From: Pegea sp. RAD2-039
Taxonomy: Eukaryota; Chordata; Thaliacea; Salpida; Salpidae
Reading direction: 5' to 3'
Assembly (NCBI GenBank): GCA_034620365.1
Contig: JAQGEQ010000071.1
Span: forward strand, 4,278,001 to 4,342,000
DNA length: 64,000 nucleotides
This document shows, piece by piece, positions 12,201-24,500 of this stretch. Position 1 is the first letter of the stretch; the number at the start of each line of letters is the position of its first letter. The notes below the pieces were generated by a model that was given only the letters and a program-made list of their open reading frames with translations, was not told the DNA's origin and did not search any database. The position numbers were made by a program, and so were the translations under genes.

Positions 12201-15200
12201 TCTACTACCTGTCCCACACTACCACTTGTCCTACACTACGACTTGTCCCACACTACCACTTGTCCCACACTACCACCTGTCCCACACTACTACCTGTCCC
12301 ACACTACTATTCGTCCCACACTACCACTTGTCCCACACTACCACTTGTCCCACACTACCACCTGTCCCACACTACTACCTGTCCCACACTACCACCTGTC
12401 CCACACTACTATTCGTCCCACACTACCACTTGTCCCACACTACCACTTGTCCCACACTACCACCTGTCCCACACTACTACCTGTCCCACACTACCACCTG
12501 TCCCACACTACCACTTGTCCCACACTACCACTTGTCCCACTCTACTACCTGTCCCACTCTACTACCTGTCCCACACTACCACTGTCCCACACTACCACTT
12601 GTCCCACACTACCACCTGTCCCACACTACTACCTGTCCCACACTACCACTTGTCCCACACTACCACTTGTCCCACACTACCACTTGTCCCACACTACTAC
12701 CTGTCCCACACTACTTTGTCCCACACTACCACCTGTCCCACACTACCACTTGTCCCACACTACCACTTGTCCCACACTACCACTTGTCCCACACTACCAC
12801 CTGTCCCACACTACTACCCACACTACCACCTGTCCCACACTACCACCTGTCCCACACTACCACTTGTCCCACACTACCACTTGTCCCACACTACCACCTG
12901 TCCCACTCTACTACTGTCCCACCTACTACCTGTCCCACACTACCACTTGTCCAACACTACCACTTGTCCCACACTACCACCTGTCCCACTCTACTACCTG
13001 TCCCACTCTACTACCTGTCCCACACTACCACTTGTCCAACACTACCACTTGTCCCACACTACCACCTGTCCCACTCTACTACCTGTCCCACACTACCGTC
13101 CCACACTACCACTTGTCCCACACTACCACTTGTCCCACACTACCACTACACTGTCCCACACTACTACCTGTCCCACTCTACTACCTGTCCCACACTACCA
13201 CCTGTCCCACACTACCACTTGTCCCACACTACCACTTGTCCCACACTACCACCTGTCCCACACTACTACCTGGCCCACACTACCACCTGTCCCACACTAC
13301 CACTTGTCCCACACTACCACCTGTCCCACTCTACTACCTGTCCCACTCTACTACCTGTCCCACACTACCACTTGTCCCACACTACCACCTGTCCCACTCT
13401 ACTATCTCTCATATTTTTTTCAATCAGTGATGGTCAGAAGATGAGCAAGAGAAAGAAGAACTATCCTGATCCCACAAAAATTATCAACCAGTACGGGTCA
13501 GATGCGCTTCGTCTCTACCTCATCAACTCGCCCGTGGTCCGGGCCGAAAACCTCCGATTTCAGGTCTGCCTGACCCACACCTGATTCCTCATACTCTAAC
13601 CCAGACTTTTTGTCTAGGAAACTGGAGTTAGGGACATTCTTAAGGACGTCTTTCTGCCCTGGTACAATGCCTACAGATTTCTGGTCCAGAACATCATCAG
13701 GTAATAACCATCTCAACAAACTTGTGGACCACTTCTGATCACATTCTCAGGTTTGAGAAAGAAGAGGACCAGCCCCTGACTTTCCCAGATGCCTTCGAAA
13801 CTGACAATTTGATGGATAAATGGATTCTGTCCTTCACTCAGAGTCTGGTCGGTTTCGTGATAGAAGAAATGGCAGGTGAGGTCGGTTACCATGGTAACCT
13901 TGTGTGGAGTGTTGAGTCACATGGCGTTTGCGCGATGTATTTTAGTCGTGCGTTTTATTATAAGAAGCAAAAAAGTAGAAAAGTGGCGAACAGTCGTCGA
14001 TAAATCGCAAATAAATAGCAAAGGCGGCGATGACGTCATCATCTCACCGTTTCGTTCGATACCAACTGTGACGTCATCGTTTCGCGAACAGCTGTATTGA
14101 ACTGCAACAAGCTACCACTGCGTAGAGGTTCGTGAGCGAGTAAGTGCGCGAAGAAAGGCGTTATTTGAGCGACTTGATCGTGATAAGGAATCAATTTGAT
14201 CGAACAGAATCCGTTTGATTGATGAAAGCGCGCGGACCGGTCGCTGTGGCTTACCGCTAACACTAGGGGCGCTGTTGCACTTGAGTCTTGTTGTTGATCG
14301 TTTATCAATGATCGAGGCTTGCAAGCAACCTCTGCGGGAATTTGAAGCTGATTTCCGGCGAAGTGTGAATGTGAATAGCTTGTCATAATAGCGATTGCGC
14401 TTCTATATAACATGCTGCAAATACCCAAGTTGGAATATTTAGGTGAAATCGCGCAGAAGATCGCGTTCCACATCGGTAGTTTACAATTATCCACAGCTTC
14501 TTGTAGAAGTTTGTTTTCCCAATCTTCATATCTACCACAAAACTGGTCACCAACCATCGAGACCACAAACCACAAACTCACCTTTTAAGACGGGCCAGAC
14601 CTTCTGGACAGATCTTGCCCAATTCATGACGTTCATAGGCCTCATCATAAGGTTCCTGGTCACTTCCTTGCCATCCACCACACGATTTGTAGCAAGGAAG
14701 CAGAAACACGACACCTCCAATCACCTTCATATCGTCACATGACCTGGTCGAGTCGCGCGCTATTTTGATCGCGAGTAAGATCGCTTTTCCAGCTTCGACA
14801 GTCACTTCGTGGTTGGCATCGAAGTATCTTCGTAGAAACTCACCGCGAATATTCTCATTAGCAACCATGTATTTATACAGAGGATAGTGATGAAAAGCTT
14901 CCACAAAACTTTCTCTGATTTGTAACCACTCGTCGCCGCTTCCACAACTCAACTCAACTTTTAACTTTCTGCACAAAAAAAAACTCGTCACGTGACTCGA
15001 ATAAACAACCAATAAAAAACGAGACAACTAACCTGTCCATACTTCACCAAACCTAGCTTCTTCTGTAGCCTCTAGCATGAAACTTTCACGTTAAGTATAT
15101 CTCGCCTTCTTCGCATCTTCGCTTCACACTACTTCACGTTCGACTGAAATAGCTGTTTTGTGGCGAATTAACCCGCAGACAACATTTACTTTCACTTTTT

Positions 15201-18073
15201 CAACTCATCGAAACCATTTTTGCGATGATTCAATAATTAAATCTTCATCTGCAACTGATGTTGAAACAACATCAAGCAAAAACTGGTTATTTCTCAAATT
15301 CTTTGAATACTTCAACACCAGCACCAGATGACTTCGAAGCAACAATCGCTTTTATTGTTTCGAATTTCTACTATCGAGTAATGTTGTGAAGATAGATTGA
15401 AGAGTTTTTCTTGATCCGCATCACTAATCATCCATCTTTTGATGATTTTATTTTAGTTTTTATTTAAATATTTCGTTAAGCAAGAAAGGAAACATTTAAT
15501 CAATTGTAAACAAGCCCACTGCATCACCTTAATGAGTTTTCTATCCTCAGCATATCATCTGTACACTGTTGTACCACGTCTGGTAAAGTTCGTGGACATT
15601 CTGACCAATTGGTATGTCCGAGTCAACCGTCGGCGTCTCCGGGTACTAACAACCTCCTAAAATGTTCCAAATACTAACTGGATGTTCACAGGGTGCTTGT
15701 GGAACCGAAGAATGTGTGTGCGCGTTGAGGACTTTATTTAAAGTGATCTTTACGATGATTCGAATTATGGTGAGTGAAGAGGAAACCAATTCCATCAGAA
15801 GCGTCGTCATGACAACGAACTTTTTGTTTACATTTGTCATCATTTTAGGCACCTTTTACTCCTTTTCTCACCGAACACATTTACCAAAACCTCCGAAAGT
15901 TGGTCCCGACTCTATCAGGTTCTGACAAAGCGTCCGTACACTACCTGATGCTGCCCCGACCAGAGTAAGTGCCCTGGACACGCCACAAATCATCTGATTG
16001 GTCGCTGACAGGTTACAGATGATTGATGTGGACATCGAAAGAGCTGTGAAGCGGATGCAATCTGTGATTGAACTCGCGCGTGTCATCCGGGACCGCAAGA
16101 CCCTACCCCTCAAGGTAACCACTTGCTGGTCGTGACCATCAGTTGCCATGTCAAATGTGACGTTATCTGCGCTACTAGTAACCATGGCAACGACTGATCG
16201 ACCTCACCTGTTACTTGTTTGTTGTTCCCATGACGATGCAGCTGTCATTAGTTGTCATGGTGACGAGCGCTCGATTTTAATTAACGAAAAAGTGACGCGA
16301 GAAATGGTTCTGCTTCGCTGACCACGCTCTTTTTCTGTCCAGTATCCCCTTCCTGGTTTGGTTGTTATCCACAAAGATCAGAAATACTTTGAAGATCTTC
16401 GGATGTTGGAACAGTATGTCTTGGAAGAGCTCAACATCCGACAGATCACTTTTTCATCCGACAAGGAGCAGTTTGGGGTGACCGTGAGAGCGGAACCTGA
16501 TCATATGCTTCTCGGCAAACGCCTCAAAGGTCAGTGACGCGTGACAGTGAGTCAATGACGTCATCAACGCTGTGGCGATCGCAGGCGATTTTAAGAAGGT
16601 GACAGCGGCGATCCGGAAGTTGAGCTCGGAGCAATGTGAGAGCGTAATCGCGTCTGGAAGCTGTAAGCTAGAAGGTCACGTGATCGAACTTTCCGAGTTG
16701 AGAATGATATTTGAATTTTCGGCGACAAATTCAAAGTAAAAACGCGCGCGTCGCTGCTGACTGTCACGTGACTGTGGTTGATAACAGATATGAGGCCCAC
16801 ACTGACAACGATGTATTGGTCCTGTTAGACGTCACTCCGGACCAGTCTATGGTTGATGAAGGTGTGGCCCGTGAACTGGTCAATCGTGTCCAAAAACTCC
16901 GCAAGAAGGTACCATCTTGTCCTACAATACTCCTGGTCTGTGACCACCTCTGTACAGGCTAAACTAGTGCCCACTGACCCAGTCACTGTGTACTATGACG
17001 TCATCAGTGGAGATGGTTACATCGCGTCGATTCTTACCAATCACCATGACTACATCGAGAACGCCACAAAATCTCCTCTTCATCCCGTCCCTCACGCTGG
17101 TGACGTCATCATTGATGAGATCACAGAGGTTGGAAGATCATCTTGATTCGATCTTCTTCTGATCTTCATCATTTACAGTTGAAGGGCTCAAAATTGCATC
17201 TACATCTGTCCACTGGTCACTCTACAACCTCTATTCCGGACCACATTGCTTGCAAGTTTGTCCAAGTTTTCAACGGTCAAGGTCAGTGTGCTGACACTCT
17301 TATGTTACTTGGTGATTATTGCCTAGCAACACAGATCGAAGCGCGATTGTTCTGCTCGAGAACCCACAAGGTTGTCCTACTGTCCAGACCATTGATGACG
17401 TCACAAATCTCGCGCGTCGAATCCACGGAGTTGACGAGAAGTATCAATTGTACAATGCGAAAGGGAAGAGAGGTGATCTTGGATGCAAGTGATCTAACAG
17501 AAAGATTTTGATCTTTGTTCTTTTAGTTGAAGATGATTTTGAGGATCAAAATCTTCATCTTAGTTTAGAAGCTCCAAAAATCGAAGCTGAAAATTGTCAT
17601 GTCATCTCTGATCATGATTTTGTCAATGTGTCACTGGTCGGAACCACAAGTTAGTGGTCCACAACTTTCATTATTTATCCATATTGTATTTGCACACCAA
17701 CCACCTCTATTTGTCCACCAACCACCTCTATTTGTCCACCAACCACCTCTATTTGTCCACCAACCACCTCTATTTATCCACCAACCACCTCTATTTGTCC
17801 ATTGACCACCTCTACTTTTCTGTACAGAAATGGGCACCTTGTTACTGTCCAATCCAATTGGTGACAACAAATTAGAGATGGTTTCTGTGAATGGCGAAAT
17901 CTCCAATCTTTTCGACTTGCCACGTTTCAATTTGTACATGGACGCCCACTGCACTAAAAGTTTGTATCACGTGACCACCAGCTGCTCGCTCGTTTCATTG
18001 TGTTTGTGTTTCAGAAGTCGCGAGTCTAGAAGATTTGAGCTTAGCAAAGATCGTCTATTGTGCCAGCTTGTGA
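9284..18073 (+). CDS. IARS1: Isoleucyl-tRNA synthetase, cytoplasmic
   Basis: Class I aminoacyl-tRNA synthetase charging tRNA-Ile in the cytosol. Twenty-eight exons give 1234 residues (human 1262): 9284-9402, 9528-9684, 9777-9896, 10077-10268, 10319-10468, 10521-10676, 10726-10821, 10877-10999, 11048-11238, 11292-11492, 11541-11664, 11720-11877, 13428-13563, 13618-13700, 13751-13875, 15551-15642, 15692-15769, 15849-15964, 16012-16114, 16343-16529, 16585-16735, 16788-16908, 16958-17128, 17179-17281, 17335-17472, 17527-17649, 17828-17959, 18015-18073. All phases close. Signatures: HIGH-type PHYGHILAG and WDCHGLPV in exon 2, ATP-site KMSKR at the start of exon 13, editing-domain [10 protein letters not shown], anticodon-binding [15 protein letters not shown], and the eukaryote-specific C-terminal repeats (NPQG, NPIGDN). 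The Met start sits in [11 protein letters not shown], as in the family. Most introns are ~50 nt; the exceptions hold a minisatellite (11878-13427), a nested gene (13876-15550) and a small tandem repeat (17650-17827). Confidence 0.97.
11893..13415. repeat. 17-bp minisatellite in IARS intron 12
   Basis: About 85-90 tandem copies of a 17-mer with consensus TGTCCCACACTACCACT, with variants ending CTATT or CTACC and occasional shortened units. It fills nearly all of the 1550-nt intron between exons 11720-11877 and 13428-13563. The unit has no stop codon in any plus-strand frame and 17 is not a multiple of 3, so all three frames stay open for ~1.4-1.6 kb and spell the same repeating Pro/Thr/His/Leu peptide. 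These are not genes. Degenerate units at the 5' edge (11880-11935) suggest growth from local intron sequence. Confidence 0.97.
13954..13959 (-). terminator. AATAAA poly(A) signal, nested GNAT gene
   Basis: TTTATT on the plus strand, i.e. AATAAA on the minus strand, 80 nt downstream of the GNAT stop codon and still inside the host intron. It supports an independent transcription unit. Confidence 0.5.
14039..15078 (-). CDS. GNAT-type N-acetyltransferase nested in an IARS intron
   Basis: A three-exon gene lying wholly inside IARS intron 15 on the opposite strand: 15078-15033, 14957-14582, 14531-14039, giving 304 residues. The first acceptor at 14958-14959 is chosen because it preserves frame; a stronger-looking acceptor at 14969-14970 would not. 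GNAT features: an N-terminal block [16 protein letters not shown] like the alpha1/alpha2 region, a hydrophobic beta strand VIGGVVFLL, a motif-A-like [14 protein letters not shown] (usual form xPxYxGxGIGxxLL, with the glycines only partly kept, so acetyl-CoA binding may be altered), and a final strand plus helix [20 protein letters not shown], the typical 'neighbouring residues, Phe-Tyr/His, GF' ending. Substrate unknown. A minus-strand AATAAA follows 80 nt after the stop. Host exons and this gene do not overlap. The short first exon is the weakest part of the model. Confidence 0.78.
17695..17820. repeat. 21-bp tandem repeat in IARS intron 26
   Basis: Five near-identical 21-bp units (CACCAACCACCTCTATTTGTC) followed by one diverged unit, in the 178-nt intron between exons 17527-17649 and 17828-17959. 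It ends just before the acceptor. Like the 17-bp array it is pyrimidine-rich, with TGTCC/CCAC words on the sense strand. Confidence 0.95.
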
Positions 18074-18118
18074 TTCTGTAGTCACGTGCTTAACTAATTA
18101 TTATTTTATGAGTCTTTA

Positions 18119-18124
18119 AATAAA
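18119..18124 (+). terminator. AATAAA poly(A) signal, IARS1
   Basis: Canonical hexamer 46 nt after the TGA stop at 18071-18073, implying a very short 3' UTR. Confidence 0.6.
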
Positions 18125-20397
18125 TTAGTTTAATGATGAACTCTTCTGCTTCGTTTGTTTGCTTCTTAGATAACTCCCTAGATCCTTAACTGTGCAGGGG
18201 GAAGGTATCTCAATTAAACTCATCTTTAGTTTATCTTAATTCTGATCAGGATCTTCTTAACTAGTTCTTCATCTGAACATAATCCGTAGAATTTGAAATC
18301 GTTTTCAACCAGCAAGTTTCAATTTTTCTTGAAATTTGTTTTTAACAAAAAATCTGTTCCAGCAGAACTCTGTTGTAACACTAAAGTGAACTTCTTATCA
18401 AATAAAAAATCAGTAAAATATATGTATCAGCTACAATTAGTTTTTCTATTTGTATTAAAATATTATCTCAAAATATCAGATTTTAATTTAAACAAGTTTA
18501 TTTATGTTGCAGTCCCAATTAATTTAAAACTTTACATAAAAATTATGATTTCAATTCATGTTGAAAGAAAAATTTAAGCTAGAAGTAGAAAAATCTTTCT
18601 CGCTTCAATGCAAGTAAAAATTCAATATTTGACAGTTTTGCTAAAATAATGAAAATATCTTTTTATTCTTAACACAAATGAAAACACAATTAAAATAGTT
18701 GAGCTTAGGATTTTGATAAGTGTAGCTTCACTAACGCTTACTTAAGTTAAAACCATTAAATCTTCTTCACCAGTATTATCTTAACCACAGAAATGCGTTT
18801 TCAGTTCATATTTTAGTATAATAGGGAAGCTATCTTTGTAAACTTCTTAAAAAAGTTAGTCTTTATAAACTACCTCACCAAATTGTAATTTGATAAATAA
18901 ATTTTAGTGGAAGTTTTTTAGACTTTAAATGACAAGAAACGTTCTCTTGTGTAATCCTATCTTTAAAATAATTTTTAATATTGCAAATTTGAATAATTTC
19001 TACAAAAATAAAGTTGGTTTTATATTTAGATTGATGGTCAAAAATTTGTAACTATTTTACAAATGTTAGTCGAAATCTAGCAAAGAATTACAAATTTAAT
19101 AAAAAGTTTTTTTCAATCCTTTAAACAGTAAAATTCCTTGAATGACACAAAGCGAAGAAAGCATTGAAAACGTGGCTGTTCAAGTACAGGAAGAAACGTT
19201 TTAATAGTGAATGACGATCATAAATACAAAGTTTTAACAAAATTATAAAACCACTGTTGCGTTGATTTCTGTATTTGAAAAGATTATGGTTTTGACATAT
19301 TTTTAGAGTTAGTTTCTACATTTTAAGAAAGTTAAATCTTAAGTGCTTTCTTGTTTTGTGGATTCCCTCAAACTAAATTATACCATACAAAATTCCTTTA
19401 AATTAAACGTTTTATTCTAGGTATCATAATGAATAAAAATAAAATTCCAATCATAACTTTCAAATTGGATGAGATAAGGTTCATTTGGCATGTTTGCGCA
19501 GACACATGTATGTAATCGAAGCCAACATCCTTTACGAGCCTACAGACCATATCAACTTTATTATAATCTTGTAAATTATAGTAGAAATCATTAAACTTTT
19601 ACCGTTACAACTAATAACTAATTTTACATTACTTACAATTTAATTACTGGAAACTATAAAGACTAAAAAGAAACTTCTATTTATTCAGTATAATAAAAAT
19701 TCTCAGCTGAGATCTTCTTAATAAGATCAAACAATAAAAAATAAATAATGATTTGTTTTAACTAAGATGAATTGTATTTTTGGCTATAAACTTGCGGGTG
19801 TTAAAGATATTTTTATAAAATCTATTTTTTAAAGCATTTCAAGAAAGTATATGCAAGAGAGAAACTTTTTGCCATGTCATACCTAAATTATGTAACTATG
19901 GCTGAATGTAAAAACATCGTTCATAATTTTGTGGTTTATTTTTTTCATATTTTTATTTGATGTTTAGTTTTTAATCATCATTATGGTGTCAGATTAAGCT
20001 TGGTTATTTCTTCACCAGCTAAATAGCTCTCGACCATTAAATGTCTATTAAGACAATTTTCATTTGACTTGCCGCTGTTGGCAGAGGAGTTTTTAACCAA
20101 AATGTATTAATTTTAAAAAGAGCTTGCAGATTATTTAAACATTTATTAGAAAGTAACAGAATGCAATTATGTCTAAAATAAATGGTTCAAAATTGCTGTG
20201 ATTACATGGAAAGTAAACGGTAAGGTTATTTTCTAATTTATTCAATAAACAATTAAGTTTATTTTTACTTTGAAAAACTATAAAAACAACAACTTTTTTA
20301 AACCTGAAACTCAACCAAAAACGTCAAAAAAGTTTTTTAGTGATTAAATCTGTTAGATTAAGACATTTATAAAAAATCCTGATCTTTATCTACTCCT
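18125..20397. other. AT-rich intergenic stretch
   Basis: About 2.3 kb downstream of IARS1 with no supported exon or RNA gene. Base composition drops sharply from the GC-richer IARS gene body. The ORF at 18293-18577 is low-complexity Phe/Lys/Asn-rich translation without a family signature, so I do not call it. Confidence 0.6.
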
Positions 20398-21536
20398 AGT
20401 CAAATCACCAGTGGTGTTTCTCAGGGTTCCGTTCTGGGTCCCCTTCTCTTTTTAATTTTCATTGAAGATCTCCTCAGAAGATTAGCAGCAGTAGATGATG
20501 TCAGTGTGTTTGTATATGCAGATGATATCAAGCTATTATCTTGTAATCTTTCAAAACTTCAAACTGTACTAGACACTGTAGAAAACTGGCAGATCAGAAT
20601 CCAGCCAAAAAAGTCTGAACTTATAATTTTTTCTCGTAAACCAGCTGTAAATTGCTTGAACCAATACTCCATCAATGGATTTATTATTCAACAGATATCT
20701 TCGGTCCTAGACCTTGGCATTACTCTATCATCTGACTTTAAATGGCCCAATTATGTTTCCAAAATCTTTGGAAAATCAATCAATCTTGTCTACCTTACTA
20801 TAAAGACCTTTAATTCTAAGGATCCATGCTTTTTTATCAATCTTTTCAAATTGTACGTACGTCCAATTCTTGAATACAATGTCAGTACATGGATGCCATA
20901 TCAAGTTAGTGATATCAAAAAATCGAATCTGATCAGGCAACATTTACGTGATTAGTATGCAGGAAATTTAATATTAAATACAATAGTTATAAACATCGTC
21001 TCAGTCTCTTCAATTTAGATACTTTGGAAATCCGACGGATTAATTACGACTTAATTTTTATTTTTTAAATTATCCACAATTTAATTGACCTAAATTTGAT
21101 GATTTCTTTTCTATTAGTTCTTCCCTCAAGTTATATCAACTCAGACGACACACATTAAATCTTAATAAGCCCATATCACCTCGTATGTTAATAAGAGCAA
21201 GTTTTTTTCTCATACCGCACAGTTAGTACTTGGAACCAGTTGCCATCAGACATTATCATGTCAGAATCACTCGCGTTGTTGAACACCAAATTGAACCGTT
21301 ATAATATTGCCAACACTGTCATTTCTAAACTGTGAACTTTTCCTTTTTTTTATATTATTATAGTTTTATGTAATTCTTCACTGTTATGTGCTTTGAGGGC
21401 TACTGAAATGCCATGTGTTATATATTTTCTTTCTATATTTCTAACTTAATAGATGTTATTTGTAAGAATGTGTGTTAGCAGGAGGTGCTCTCTTCAGACA
21501 CCCTTCTTCGCATTTATTGAAATAAATAAAAATGAC
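20398..21536 (+). mobile_element. Non-LTR retrotransposon (LINE), 5'-truncated copy 1
   Basis: Begins inside the reverse transcriptase: ITSGVSQGSVLGPLLF (RT domain 4), then FVYADDIKLL with the catalytic YADD, LGITLSSDFKW and the thumb-like LYVRPILEYN. The ORF at 20506-20955 is broken soon after, and no endonuclease or ORF1 is present. The 3' end is non-coding: a GAGAATGTGTGT-like block, a CTCTTCAGACACCCTT block and a terminal AATAAATA-type tail. Domain order resembles jockey/CR1-superfamily elements, but this fragment does not decide the clade. It is dead: truncated with stops and frameshifts. Confidence 0.88.
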
Positions 21537-24500
21537 AAACTAAAATATTAAGTTGAATTCATAAATTGTATGATATATATTTGGAATTAGCCAATCTGGT
21601 AGTAGTTATCAACCATATTCAACCTAATATTTAATATTCATTAAACTCGAGCTAACATGCATAACTAAACCACTAAATGCCATATGGTCAAAATATTTAC
21701 ATTTAAATTTTGAATAAAAATATCTCATCAATTTAAATAGCAAATTTTATATTTTAATATTTTATTTTCGTTAATTTATGAATCTTCATATTTTGTTATA
21801 CGATTAATTTTTATTATTATTAATTTTTTTACAAACCAAAATATTTTTTTAGTCAAAAGTTTTTTCAATTTTTTTTTTTAAATACAAACTAAATCATTTC
21901 AAAATATAAATAAAATAACAATAAGTCAATCACAACTAATTTCAAATATTATGAAAATATTGTTGATGTACTATTGAGAAAGTGAAGTACAACTAAAAAT
22001 ATGGACAACAATTTTTAATTATTTTTTGAAACCGTGGGAAGAAAAAGAGACATGATAAAATTACTGCGAAGGCAGTTGGTTCAAGGTTTCTGTCAAAAGT
22101 GTGAAATCAAACTCACTTAAAAGAAAATTATAGAAAATTCTTGTCTTTTTATGAAATATTTTGCTGGTTGTGTTTTTTTTTATACTGCTTAAAACAGACG
22201 ATATTGTTACTATTTGTAGTTAGTAATAAACAAAGTAAAAATTTAAAACTTATTAAAGTTAGATTTTTATAAAAGCAAAATAGAGTTTACTGATAAAAAA
22301 ATGAAACTTTTATCTTATTGTAAGCTTTATAAAAATTCATGATTTTTTCTATATTATAAAAGGAAGTTATAATTTTGAAATTGTAAAAAAATGTTATTAG
22401 AAAGTTTATTGAACGCATATTTAAAGTATAATTTTTTATATAAAGGCTGTCAAGGTATTTTACTGAGTAAATATTTGTCATTTAATTTATTTGTTTCCTA
22501 GTTAAATTGTTTAAACAATATACAACAAATTTTTATAAGAGTTATACAAAATAATAACGATTTAAACAAATAGAAAGTAAGAAAACATTGCACTTATCAT
22601 ATTTGTATTTTTAAATTAATAAATTAAATCAATATTCATATGAACTATAATTTTGCAATTAAAAAAGAAAATTGTTTAACTAAAAAATCTTATTTGAATT
22701 CTTCGTTTGATTTAATTTACTTAAATATTAATATAATATCTGCAAAGTATTTTTCCGGTTATATTTAATTACAAATAAAACTTTCAATTAAAAAAAGATA
22801 ATAATTTAAAACCAATAGTAAAAGTGAAAGAGTATTTGATTTAAAATAAAAACTAAGGTGTACAGACTTTTAAATTTATACAAAATGATAAAAACATCAT
22901 CAAAATTATGTCTGAATTTATTTCTAGACCTTTAATGTCAAATCATCTCGATAATATTTTTAAATAAAAGATTATGCGGCTAAAAATTTTCATTTCAATA
23001 AAAGTTTTTTAATGGTTTTATGAATTTCAAAAACATATTGAATGATTTTTTAAGCTTCAATTTGGTTACGATCCAAAAATGTTAAACATGAGCTATTACT
23101 TGAATTTCCAAACTAGTTCTAAAAGTAATTGGTGGTTTGAAGATGATTTGTGATTGTATGAAAAGTTTATGGAATTGCTATTAAATATTTGCAGTTTTTA
23201 AAGAAAGTGTTATTTAATAAAATGAGCTTTTATTGCTAAATGTCTAGGATATAAAATATTTTATTGGTTAATATTTTTCTACAGCTCAATGATGAATCAT
23301 TATAAAATATATAGAATTTTAAAAAGCTTTTTTCTCACTCAACAATATCAGCAAATGAATCAAAAATAATCAAGCATGATTTATTTCAAATGAATTTTAT
23401 TTTACATTTGCGTTTAATACTACTTTAATGAATTATTTATTGGAAATTAACTTTGAGTTAAAATATCACAACTTGGAGTGTAAAAAGCAAATAAGATTCT
23501 TGAAGACATAATCGATGAAAATATAAGTAGCAAAAATCAGAAAATGTGTTCCCAGTAAACATACTAATGTACAATTATTAGTAAAAGATGTTGTTAGAAG
23601 TTGTCAAGTCTTATAAAAAAAATGAAGAAATGAGAACATTAGAAAAGAACTTTTTAGATCATGTACCTCACTAAATGTTTTCAAATTAAAATACATTTAA
23701 CAGCTTAAATATCTTTATAGGATAGAGAAACTTATTTTTTCTAAATTTTTAACTATAGACTTAGAAATTCACTTAATGAAAAACTTAACTAATGAGCTAT
23801 AAACTTATTATTTCAATCATTTTAGTAAAAAGTTTCATTCTACCTTTAAATAAAATCACCTTCAACATTTTTTGGATAGCTTTTCATACCAGTATTCTTT
23901 TAAAAACCACTGAACTCAAACAAAGCAAATGACCCATAAAAGCCTATGATACTGGGTTCGAACCACAGCTAAAGATCCATTAATCATTTTTTTCCTGAAT
24001 CTTACCATATTTATTGTATGTATATACATACTAAGAAAAGAACATTCATTTTAAAATTATTTTATCATGATTACTATTACAATCTTGTTTAATTAGTTAC
24101 TTCTAAGTAATCACTCACAGCAAGGATTATATTAAGCTGATTTAATAGAATTAACTTTTTAACTGTCGGATAAAAAACAAATCTTTTATTTAACTTGTAC
24201 CAAAATATTTGAAAAACTTTTCTAGCTGTGCATCGATGACTTTTTCTTAAAATATTTTTTAGTATTTCAGCAGTTTAATATTTCAAAACTAAAAACAATT
24301 TGATCTAATTTATTGTATAATAGTTCAATAATAATTTACACAACAAATTTTCATAGATTTAGCTGTTTTATTCATTCTATTATTAAAGAACTATTTAAAG
24401 ATCTTTAGCGGCGATTGTAGCTTGTTTTCAAACTTGTTAAACTATCAAAAATTGCCAAAACGATGATGAATTGTTGGATCAAGCACAATCAAAATATATT

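Noticed and set aside
11954..13584. Three ~500-residue ORFs rich in Pro/Thr/His/Leu
   Set aside because: They are the same 17-bp minisatellite read in three frames inside an IARS intron; canonical donor and acceptor flank it and the joined exons match the family.
18293..18577. 94-residue ORF downstream of IARS1
   Set aside because: Low-complexity AT-rich translation, no motif, no splice context; expected by chance at this base composition.
23900..23975. Possible tRNA (GGGTTCGAACC T-loop-like sequence)
   Set aside because: Only a 3-bp T-stem forms and no D-arm, anticodon arm or acceptor stem fits upstream.
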